From: CATQHP01 sp965214915
Lineage (GTDB): Bacteria; Acidobacteriota; Terriglobia; Bryobacterales; UBA6623
NCBI GenBank assembly: GCA_965214915.1
Contig: CBDCCP010000001.1
Coordinates: 1,302,001-1,366,000 of the forward strand
DNA: 64,000 bases
Reading direction: 5' to 3'
The notes beneath the pieces are model-generated. The model was not told the DNA's origin and searched no databases. It saw nothing but the letters and a program-made list of their open reading frames with translations. The position numbers and the translations under genes were made by a program. Positions 52,076 to 59,053 of this stretch are shown one piece after another. Within the stretch, counting starts at the first letter, position 1, and each line of letters begins with the position of its first letter.

Positions 52076-55061
52076 CGCGCGTCTCCTCGCATTCGCTGCG
52101 CCGCCAATCGGCGAGCCGCAGCAGCGCTTCCAGCCAAGCCAGCCCCCACCAGCCGTAGCGCCGCGCCGGCCGCCAATAGCGGTCCGCGATGCCGGAGTCG
52201 AGACGCTCCAGGCCGGTGGGGCCGGACCAGCGCATCCGCTGCCCGCGAAACTCGAAATCCACGGTCTCGTTGCGGTCATCGCATACCACCGGGGCGAACG
52301 GCCTGCAGCGGCCGTGGTGGGCGGCGATCAGGTGGAGGGTCAGGTCGCGCAGGTCGCCTCTTGCGGGCAGCAGATCCGGCGCGCTTTCGGCCAGACGCAC
52401 CGAAAGCAACTCGTGCCTGCCGCCTTGCGGGTATCCGCAGGCGGCGCGGGCGCGGTCGTAAGCGGCGCGGGTCTGGGGCATTGCGGCGGATTTGGCGAGG
52501 GGTTCGCCGCCCAACCAGCGGGCGCCGCCTTGCAAAAGACATTGAAAGCGCGGGTCAGCCTTGCCGAGATCGTGCAGCAGTCCGGCGCGGGCGACGGCTT
52601 CGACCAGATCCGGCGGCAAGCCGCAGCCCAAGGCGTAGCGGCGGGCAAGTTCCGCGACGCCGACAAGATGCGCGCGAAGTCGGATGGGGCGCCCGTTGCG
52701 CTGCGCAATGCCGGAGGCGGCCGCATCGTCTTCGTCGCTGAAAGCGTCGGCTTCACGGGTAAGCTCCGGTATGCGCCGCCGTCCGACGAGGATCAGGCTT
52801 TGTTTGCCGGTCACGCGGCTCTCCCGGCGGAGCGCGGAGTCGGTAAACTCCGCATCGAGTTCGCCCGCGGCCTGCGGCAGCCACGACCAGCGTTCCGGAA
52901 ACGGCTCCGCCGGATTGGCAAGCCCTCGCAGCAGACCGCGCACCGCGCCGGCGACGGCCTCCGGGTCGTCTTCGTATTTCCGTTCCAGGTCGTTCAACAA
53001 CTCGCGGGCGGCGGCCTTGGCCGCAAGGGAATCCGGCCAGGCTTCCACCAACTTCGGATGCAGGCGGAGAACGGGCTTGGCGCGGGCAAGCCGGTACGCC
53101 CGATCGCCCACGTCCAGCGCCTCGACCGGCTCGGCGAAATCCGGCGGCAAGTCGCCGAGCCGGTCCCAGCGGCCGGGATGCCCGGTCGGGATCACGATGA
53201 CATCGCCGGGGCGGATGTCGGCGGGGTTCGCCGTGATGTCTTCGCCTTTCGTCTCGGCGCCGCGCCAGCGGACGATGGGCTGCTCCGCGGCGCGCGGATA
53301 TTCGCTGTTCGCGCCGCTGTCCGCTGCGGCGCCTTCCACGTCCGCGCTGTCGTCTTCGATGTCCGTTGCGGCCAACCAACGTTTGAATACGCCGATGGGC
53401 ACGGGGAGAGTTTCGCCGCTGCTCGGCGGACACAGGCGCAAGATATCCAGCGCCGCAGCCGGCTCGTTCGCCGGATCGAGGTCGGCGCGCCAACAGATCT
53501 GCACGTCGGCCGCGCCTTCGCGGGGTCCGCGCAGAAACGGCGCCGGGTCAGGCGAGGGTTGCGGCGCCGGCGCCGTCTGCGCCCAGCAATCGACGTGAGC
53601 CGGGAGCATTACCGGAGCATCGACGGACGGCGCATGGAGCCCAACCAACGAATCGTCTTGCAACAGGCGTTCGAGATGGGCGATGCCGAAATCCACTGCC
53701 CCCTTTTCGTCCCTGTGCTCGTTGAGCCAGGTCCAGGTCTTGGCCAATCCCTTGCCGTAGATGGGATCGTCCTGCTTCTCGTCGGTCCGGTCGCCGCGTA
53801 CGAGCACCGCCGCGCGCGCCTCGATCGGCCGGCCCATGCGGTTCAGGCGGCCGAAGCGCTGGCGCAGCGCATCAAGGCTCGCGCACTCCGTGACGAGTCC
53901 GTCGAAGTCGAGATCGGCGCCCACTTCCAAGGTCTGCGTGGCGACGACGATATGGGGCTTTGGCAACGTGCGTTTTGCGGATTGGTCGGAGCGGAGAAGC
54001 TTCAGCCGTTCAACGACGGCGTCCTTGTCCACGGGACGCATGCGGCCGGTGAGCAGCACGGCTTCGATATTTTCCCGGCCTTGCAACAGCCGGTACGTCT
54101 CCCGCGCCGCGGCGACGCTGTTGACGAAGACCACGACCGCGCGGCGTTGCTCGTTGATCTGCCCCGACACAGCCTCCGCCAGGGCTTTGGCCAACACGCC
54201 CGGCGCGCGGCTTCCCTTGGCTTTCTTGATCTCCCGCAAGGTTGCAGGTTTGCGCGCCAGTTGGCGCCGGCCGAGCGGATGATCGGGGTCGCGGCGTTCG
54301 CCGGAGCGATCCCCGAACACGTCTTTCAGACCCGCCGGCGGCGTGGCGGACATGACCACGGGATGAAAACAACGTTTCAGCGGAGCCTGCGCCCATGTTC
54401 GGAAACGCCGCACCGCTTGCAGGGTCTGCAGAAACGGCTGCGCGCAATGCGCTTCGTCGAGCAGGATCAGGCTGTCGTTGGCGATGAGTCCCGCGTATAT
54501 CGGCCACGTGTTGGCACTCCGGCCGTAGGCGCGGAACAGCAGGCGCGAGCCGATCTGATCGACGGTCGACGCTACCACCGCCGGTTGCAGTGGATTGCGC
54601 GCCCAGGACTCCGAGCGGTACATGCCGCCGCGCAGGACGTGGGCGGACAGCGGACGCTCGTCCCTGAAGCCGGAGCCTCCGCCGCAGGCAATCCGCCGCA
54701 GATTGTCCGCGGCGCTGCGCAATATGCCGCTCTTGGCATTCTCCAGTTTTTTGGCCAGGCGGCGGGCGCGCTCGTAAGCCTCGTCAACGATGACGCGGCG
54801 GTCCACTACGAAGAAAAGACGGCGGGGCGCCGTGACGGCCTGCCCGGCTTCCAGGAGGGACGCCTGGGCGGCCAAAGCGAACACCGCGATATCCATGCAG
54901 GCAGTCTTGCCGGACGCCGTCGGCAGTGCGATCGCCTCGGGCCACGAACCCGACTCGTTTACCCTGTCCGCCAAGGCCCGTTGCCAAGCGAACGGCGGCC
55001 TGCCCCACAACGCGGTGAAGAAATCGGTGAAATCCGCTGCGCTCAGTTCAGCCGCCGCCAT
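52062..55061 (-). CDS. cas3: Type I-G Cas3 helicase-nuclease (helicase first, HD last)
   Basis: 999 residues. The helicase comes first: Walker A ALPTASGKT at 45-53, DEAH at 202-205 in LILLDEAHCAQ, VMSATPP, then TQTLEVGADLDFDGLV and LRQRFGRLNRMGRP for motifs V and VI. The HD nuclease is at the C-terminus: RLRAHLVG (His 798), LLHDLGKADPRF (830-831), GRHELLS (His 883) and AAHHGRC (915-916). This reversed order is the known type I-G/I-U arrangement. It would be recruited by Cascade to unwind and degrade target DNA. It overlaps csb2 upstream and the last gene downstream by 14 bases each. All catalytic motifs look intact. Confidence 0.95.
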   Translation of the reverse strand: MAAAELSAADFTDFFTALWGRPPFAWQRALADRVNESGSWPEAIALPTASGKTACMDIAVFALAAQASLLEAGQAVTAPRRLFFVVDRRVIVDEAYERARRLAKKLENAKSGILRSAADNLRRIACGGGSGFRDERPLSAHVLRGGMYRSESWARNPLQPAVVASTVDQIGSRLLFRAYGRSANTWPIYAGLIANDSLILLDEAHCAQPFLQTLQAVRRFRTWAQAPLKRCFHPVVMSATPPAGLKDVFGDRSGERRDPDHPLGRRQLARKPATLREIKKAKGSRAPGVLAKALAEAVSGQINEQRRAVVVFVNSVAAARETYRLLQGRENIEAVLLTGRMRPVDKDAVVERLKLLRSDQSAKRTLPKPHIVVATQTLEVGADLDFDGLVTECASLDALRQRFGRLNRMGRPIEARAAVLVRGDRTDEKQDDPIYGKGLAKTWTWLNEHRDEKGAVDFGIAHLERLLQDDSLVGLHAPSVDAPVMLPAHVDCWAQTAPAPQPSPDPAPFLRGPREGAADVQICWRADLDPANEPAAALDILRLCPPSSGETLPVPIGVFKRWLAATDIEDDSADVEGAAADSGANSEYPRAAEQPIVRWRGAETKGEDITANPADIRPGDVIVIPTGHPGRWDRLGDLPPDFAEPVEALDVGDRAYRLARAKPVLRLHPKLVEAWPDSLAAKAAARELLNDLERKYEDDPEAVAGAVRGLLRGLANPAEPFPERWSWLPQAAGELDAEFTDSALRRESRVTGKQSLILVGRRRIPELTREADAFSDEDDAAASGIAQRNGRPIRLRAHLVGVAELARRYALGCGLPPDLVEAVARAGLLHDLGKADPRFQCLLQGGARWLGGEPLAKSAAMPQTRAAYDRARAACGYPQGGRHELLSVRLAESAPDLLPARGDLRDLTLHLIAAHHGRCRPFAPVVCDDRNETVDFEFRGQRMRWSGPTGLERLDSGIADRYWRPARRYGWWGLAWLEALLRLADWRRSECEETRGDGE

Positions 55062-57432
55062 TGCTTCGATCGTCCATGGGGCGGCAGAGTCCGTATCCCC
55101 GGAAACGGCCCGCTCCGATGAGTACGGGGCCGCGCACCCGCTCGTCGAAGACGACCACCGCGTGGCTGTGGCTCTGCCGCCCGCCGTCGCTTTTGCGGGT
55201 CAGTTGCGGATATTCCCGCGCGTGCGGAGCGCCTTCGACCAACGAAACCGAGTGCAGAAGCACTTCGCGCGGGCGCAGCAGCCCGATGTGCAGGCACGTT
55301 TCCTTCACGCTCTCCGCCGCCTGCTCCCATTTGTCCCCGCCTTTGAAATGGCGGTTCAAGACCACCGGCGTCACGCTCGCCCAAACGCGCGACGGTCGGG
55401 TCCAGGTGTCCGCATCGAGGTTCTTCGGCGGGCGTTCGCGAGTCTCCAACCCGATTGCGCAATCGAGTAGGCGGCCGAGGAACAAGCGGTGTTCCTGCGG
55501 CAGTCCGCTGTCCGCATCGTGCAGGAACGCTTCCAGGCAACGGCTGGCTTCCTGCGGGTCCAGCTTGCGCGGCAAGGCCAGCGCCAGCCCCAGGATCCGC
55601 CCGTCTGCGTGCCGGTCCCCGACGAAAGGCAGGGGGAACAGCGCCAGATGCGGCTCGGCGGTCGGTCCGCCTCCGGGTTTGTGGCCGCTGAACCACTCCG
55701 GCGGAGGCTGCTCGGGGCAGGCGCTCATCAAGGCGCCACGCAAAGCGGCGGTGAGGTTGAGCGTCGCCGGCAGCGAGACGCGCTTGCCTGCGAGGGCAAG
55801 AACGAGCGGGCGCGGATCGAAAACCGAGCCGGATTCTGCAACGGCATCCGCCTTCCGCGGCCGAGCGTAACCCTGCCGGCGGTTCGGAACCGGGCGCAGA
55901 CTGACCGGCCGGCCGTGGGGAAAGCGGTCTTCGAGACGCGCTTGCAGTTCCTTTACGAGCCGTTTTTGCTCGCGAAGACTTCGTGCGCGACCTGAGCCAC
56001 TTCCTTCTTGCTCCGCCGCAGCAAGTCGAGCTCGTATGGTGTCAACGTCCGGGGAGCGGGCAAGGTACCGAGCCTCCGATTGAGTAAGGCAATCGAAGGA
56101 GTGGCCGAAATGTTCCCGCCACCATTTTTCGAAGTCTCTGCCGTGTTTTTGTCGGAGTTCATCGAGTTGCTCCTGCGATAGCTTCAGTTTAGCAGAGTAC
56201 GGCTTGCCCGTCAGCGCCACGGCGCCGACGACTTTGCCGCCCTGCTTCCGAATCCAGCCGCGCAGATTCGCCAGCGTGCCGCCTTGGCCGATGAAGTCGT
56301 CCACCATGACATACTCGCGGCCGGCTTCGACGTCGCCTTCGAAGCCGGCCTGACGGGCAAGGCGGCCATAACCGCCGGCGCCCGTATGGGACACTACGTT
56401 GGCTTGTATGACAGCGGCTTCAAACTCGATCCCAAGCTGCTCGCTGAACAGCTTCCCCAAGACGGACGGGATCGTGTTGACGCCCTCGCGCTCGTAGGCA
56501 TGCGCGGCGACCAATACAGGCGCCCGGCTTTCGCTGCTCTCGTCGATCAATTTTCGAACCGCAGCAATTCCGGCTTCATCAACCAGTTCATCGACCAGAT
56601 CCGCGGCGGACACGGCATCGCCCGTCTTCGCCGCTGGATATTTCGGATGCCGCTTGACCACATGTTCGCGGGCCAGCAAAACGACGTCGGGGAATGCGTC
56701 CCAGGCGGATCTTGGGGGATGCTTTATCGCCTTGGCGTCTTCCTTGGCGCGCTCGATCTCTTCCTTGAGATCGTGGTACTCGATCCATGCGCCGCGGTTG
56801 CAGGCTTGGATAAGTTCGTCAAGCCGCCCGGCGGAAGGAACCCGCAGGCGGTGTTCGGCTATGCCCTCGGTCGGTTCCCAGGTTGCCGCGAGCGTTCTCG
56901 TTTCCTCTACCCAGGCTTGAACGAAGGACGCGGAATGCCCGACGTGAGTGACCTTGGCGGCGAGGCGTTCCAAAGCGGCGCGGCGCCCGTCGAGGCTTGC
57001 ATCCGGCCAGATGAAATGCACGGTCGGGTCGCGGGGTATGGCGACAGGGAACCCGCGGGGCTGACGCGGCCGATGCTCCGGCAGCAGGGTCAGCCCGGCG
57101 GTCTTCAGCTTGCCCAGGTTGCCGCCGGCGGGCATCTTGCGCCCGGCCTGCGTGTCGTTGACGGGCACGTAGCTGACCACGGCTGCGCGCCGGACGGCGT
57201 CCGAGGCGGCGCGCCGGACGGCGTCCGAGGCGGCGATGGCCGGAGGCGGCAAACTCTCCAGCCAACGCAGCGTCGCGCCCTCTTCGGAGTCCTCGCCGGT
57301 TTCGAACCAGGCCGCCGCCAGGGCCATGAACGCCCGGTCCGGGTGCGGCGGCCATTCGGCGCGTTCCTTGCGCGCTCCATCCGCGGCCGCCATCGACCAG
57401 CCGTTCAGATAGCGGATGCCGAGGGCGAACAT
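55048..57432 (-). CDS. csb2: Csb2 (type I-G Cas5-Cas6 subunit) with an internal phosphoribosyltransferase domain
   Basis: 794 residues in one open frame. Residues 1-215 are Csb2 N-terminus (Cas5-like): RAEWPPHPDRAFMALAAAW, VSYVPVNDTQAG, HFIWPDASLDGRRAALERL and EHRLRVPSAGRLDEL. Residues about 240-478 are foreign to Csb2 and match a phosphoribosyltransferase: KRHPKYPAAKTGDAV, VLVAAHAYEREGVNTIP, the PRPP loop EYVMVDDFIGQGGTLANLRG (acidic pair at 378-379), VVGAVALTGKPYSAKL, KWWREHFGHSFDCLTQSEA. Csb2 resumes at about 495 (RLEDRFPHGRPVSLRP) through WFSGHKPGGGPTAEPHLALF, SRVWASVTPVVLNRHFKGGD and VRGPVLIGAGRFRGYGLCRP. Ordinary Csb2 is about 500 residues. Start 57432 overlaps the csb1 stop (TGATG). 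Confidence 0.92.
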   Translation of the reverse strand: MFALGIRYLNGWSMAAADGARKERAEWPPHPDRAFMALAAAWFETGEDSEEGATLRWLESLPPPAIAASDAVRRAASDAVRRAAVVSYVPVNDTQAGRKMPAGGNLGKLKTAGLTLLPEHRPRQPRGFPVAIPRDPTVHFIWPDASLDGRRAALERLAAKVTHVGHSASFVQAWVEETRTLAATWEPTEGIAEHRLRVPSAGRLDELIQACNRGAWIEYHDLKEEIERAKEDAKAIKHPPRSAWDAFPDVVLLAREHVVKRHPKYPAAKTGDAVSAADLVDELVDEAGIAAVRKLIDESSESRAPVLVAAHAYEREGVNTIPSVLGKLFSEQLGIEFEAAVIQANVVSHTGAGGYGRLARQAGFEGDVEAGREYVMVDDFIGQGGTLANLRGWIRKQGGKVVGAVALTGKPYSAKLKLSQEQLDELRQKHGRDFEKWWREHFGHSFDCLTQSEARYLARSPDVDTIRARLAAAEQEGSGSGRARSLREQKRLVKELQARLEDRFPHGRPVSLRPVPNRRQGYARPRKADAVAESGSVFDPRPLVLALAGKRVSLPATLNLTAALRGALMSACPEQPPPEWFSGHKPGGGPTAEPHLALFPLPFVGDRHADGRILGLALALPRKLDPQEASRCLEAFLHDADSGLPQEHRLFLGRLLDCAIGLETRERPPKNLDADTWTRPSRVWASVTPVVLNRHFKGGDKWEQAAESVKETCLHIGLLRPREVLLHSVSLVEGAPHAREYPQLTRKSDGGRQSHSHAVVVFDERVRGPVLIGAGRFRGYGLCRPMDDRSNGGG
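56001..56720 (-). other. Phosphoribosyltransferase-like module embedded in csb2
   Basis: This is residues 238-478 of the Csb2 product. It resembles the phosphoribosyltransferase domains found in polyvalent proteins and small ORFs of plasmids, integrative elements and phages. These share the HPxYxxAKxGD start, the SHTGAGGYGRLA core, the DDFIGQGGTL loop and the LTxSEARYL end. By hand count GC is about 61% from 56041 to 56760, against about 70% in the csb2 sequence on each side. There is no repeat, frameshift or stop at either junction. Boundaries are approximate. The loop suggests PRPP binding; the acceptor base is unknown. Confidence 0.85.
57185..57232. repeat. 24-bp perfect tandem duplication in csb2
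   Basis: Two identical 24-bp units (57185-57208 and 57209-57232) duplicate AASDAVRR in frame near residue 70 of Csb2. The segment normally occurs once before the VSYVPVND block. It looks like a recent slippage event and preserves the frame. Confidence 0.95.
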
Positions 57433-58640
57433 CAGCCTGTCTCCGCTCCCGGATCGCTTGCCAACTTCTGGCTGCGCCGAACCAACTCGACCAACTCGGA
57501 CGACGGCGTCAATTCGATTTCGCCTTCCCAGGGCAGTCCGGCGGCCTTCGCCTTGGCGATTGCTTCGCCCAGCAGGCTGAGCGCATCGTCGGGATATATC
57601 TTGAACTCCTGCGGGGCTTTTCCGGGCCGGTGGAGCAATTCCCACACGGGTTCCTGCTCGGCGAAAAGTTGGCAGCGGGAACGCAGATCCGTATCGATCC
57701 GCGCCAGGGTCCCGGCGGCGAGTCCCAACGCGGCGAGCGCGGTGCGCGCGGCAAGGTCGATATCGGGGTTGGAATCCGCGGCGCCGTTCAGCGGAAAGCG
57801 CAGGCGGCGCAGGACGGCGAGCGACAGCGTGGTAGTCTGCCGCGCTTGCGACAAGGTAAAGCCGCCGTCCAGAATACTCGGCGTAACGTTGCCGTGATTC
57901 GCTTCCGACGGCTTGCCTTTCTTGTCCTTGCCCAATTTTTTGATCCCCGATTGCTCGTCCAAAGTCCAATCCGGCACGTCGTCACCGGCCTCTTTGCGCT
58001 CGTACAGCGGGCCGGCGCCGAGCATGACCTGGGCCGGGTCGATGCGGCTTGCTGTTTTCTTTCCAGCTACCGCGTTGTACCCTACGATCTCCGACACCAC
58101 GGCCCGCTGGAACTTGGCGCCCAAGCCGCCGCGCGGCCCGGTCGAGTCCCACAACCCGAATACCAGTGCGGTAGGGCAGAGCCCGAACAGTCCGGCGGCG
58201 TTGCGAACGTCTGCTGTATCGAGGATGCGGCCCCTGCTCGACTTGCGGAAAATCATGCCCTCGAGCAGGCTGTCGCGGAACAGCGCGTCCGCGGCGCGGT
58301 GCGGCGCTTCCAGGCTGGTCACCGTGAACTTCTTGGCCAATTCCTCCTGGTCGAAATGCGCCGCCAGCAGCGGCAGCCCGATTTTTCCCGCGCGGTGCGC
58401 TTCCAGCAGCGCCAGTTCCATGCGGTTGGCCTGCGACTGCACGGAGTCCAGCAGCACGCACTGCCGAGTCTCGCCGGTTTCGGGATCGAGCCGCTCTTCC
58501 GTGGCGTACTTCCCGCCTTCGTATGTCGGAGGGAACACTTTGTCGCCGGGACCTCCGGCCGGCTGGTAGTCGGTGACGCAGCGGAACGCCGCGGCCGTCC
58601 CGTTGACTGCGTCTTGCAGTGTTTTCAGATCAAGCGTCAT
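57432..58640 (-). CDS. csb1: Csb1 (type I-G Cas7 backbone subunit)
   Basis: 402 residues matching the GSU0053/Csb1 RAMP family, the Cas7 protein that coats the crRNA. Blocks in order: VFPPTYEGGKYATEERL, CVLLDSVQSQANRMELALLE, VTSLEAPHRAADALFRDSL, FGLCPTALVFGLWDSTGPRG, GLGAKFQRAVVSEIVGYNA, SEANHGNVTPSILDGGFTLS and LSLAVLRRLRFPLNGAADSN, then ARTALAALGLAAGTLARID. Length is normal. GGGAGA lies eight bases before the ATG. It overlaps a small upstream ORF by 11 bases and leads into csb2, so it is the first core gene of the operon. Confidence 0.96.
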   Translation of the reverse strand: MTLDLKTLQDAVNGTAAAFRCVTDYQPAGGPGDKVFPPTYEGGKYATEERLDPETGETRQCVLLDSVQSQANRMELALLEAHRAGKIGLPLLAAHFDQEELAKKFTVTSLEAPHRAADALFRDSLLEGMIFRKSSRGRILDTADVRNAAGLFGLCPTALVFGLWDSTGPRGGLGAKFQRAVVSEIVGYNAVAGKKTASRIDPAQVMLGAGPLYERKEAGDDVPDWTLDEQSGIKKLGKDKKGKPSEANHGNVTPSILDGGFTLSQARQTTTLSLAVLRRLRFPLNGAADSNPDIDLAARTALAALGLAAGTLARIDTDLRSRCQLFAEQEPVWELLHRPGKAPQEFKIYPDDALSLLGEAIAKAKAAGLPWEGEIELTPSSELVELVRRSQKLASDPGAETG

Positions 58641-58815
58641 GGTCTCTGTCTCCCGATGTTTGCCCGTCGCAGTTCGTGGTGCTCTCGTATCCGGGCGGTT
58701 GATGCCGGTCGGCGTTGCAGGCCGTGTCGTCGTCGGAAATCTCGACAGAGATTTCCTGAGTTTCGAGACGGGCTACGACGTACTTGACGCGCCGGCGACG
58801 AAGATTCTTATTCAT
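58630..58815 (-). CDS. Small ORF leading the CRISPR operon
   Basis: 61 residues, MNKNLRRRRVKYVVARLETQ then EISVEISDDDTACNADRHQP and a hydrophilic tail with two cysteines. AAAGGAGG lies six bases before the ATG, the strongest Shine-Dalgarno in this operon, and the promoter is about 70 bases upstream. It overlaps csb1 by 11 bases. I recognise no family. It could be a genuine accessory protein (basic N-terminus, acidic middle) or a leader that couples translation into csb1. Confidence 0.55.
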   Translation of the reverse strand: MNKNLRRRRVKYVVARLETQEISVEISDDDTACNADRHQPPGYESTTNCDGQTSGDRDHDA

Positions 58816-58885
58816 TCAGAAGCCTCCTTTGGAACATAGATTGCATGGGATGCTCAAGGTCATCTAAACTAACAATGCCAACAAA

Positions 58886-58914
58886 ATTCTAAATGTCAAG
58901 ACAGACGATGTCAA
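58886..58914 (-). promoter_or_regulatory. Near-consensus sigma-70 promoter of the CRISPR operon
   Basis: On the minus strand TTGACA (58909-58914) is followed after exactly 17 bases by TAGAAT (58886-58891). A second TTGACA (58894-58899) lies inside the spacer, 15 bases downstream of the first, and could pair with a weaker ATTGTT box 17 bases further on. The region is strikingly AT-rich for this genome. Transcription would run into the small ORF and csb1. The 130 bases between this site and the symporter gene contain no ORF or array. Confidence 0.8.
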
Positions 58915-59053
58915 GTCGAGGCATGCAGACTTCATTGAAGCGTTGGCAGGGTCAGTTTCCTGCGCGGCGTACGCGCACATCTCCGGGCCGTAAGGCCCGG
59001 CCTCATTGTCCGGCGGGCCGGCCGTGTTTGGGGAGCGGCGGTTTCCGTTGTGC

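Noticed and set aside
55455..57897. Several plus-strand frames opposite csb2 and csb1, up to 537 codons
   Set aside because: They are antisense shadows of the cas genes and lack start signals or recognisable domains.
57433..57969. The csb2 frame continues 179 codons further upstream
   Set aside because: That extension lies inside csb1 in another frame and has no Csb2 similarity. The ATG at 57432 begins with the family-typical N-terminus.
58815..59053. Possible CRISPR array or leader next to the cas genes
   Set aside because: No repeated units of 25-40 bases with regular spacing exist here or after the last cas gene at 51140. The region holds only the promoter and unremarkable sequence.
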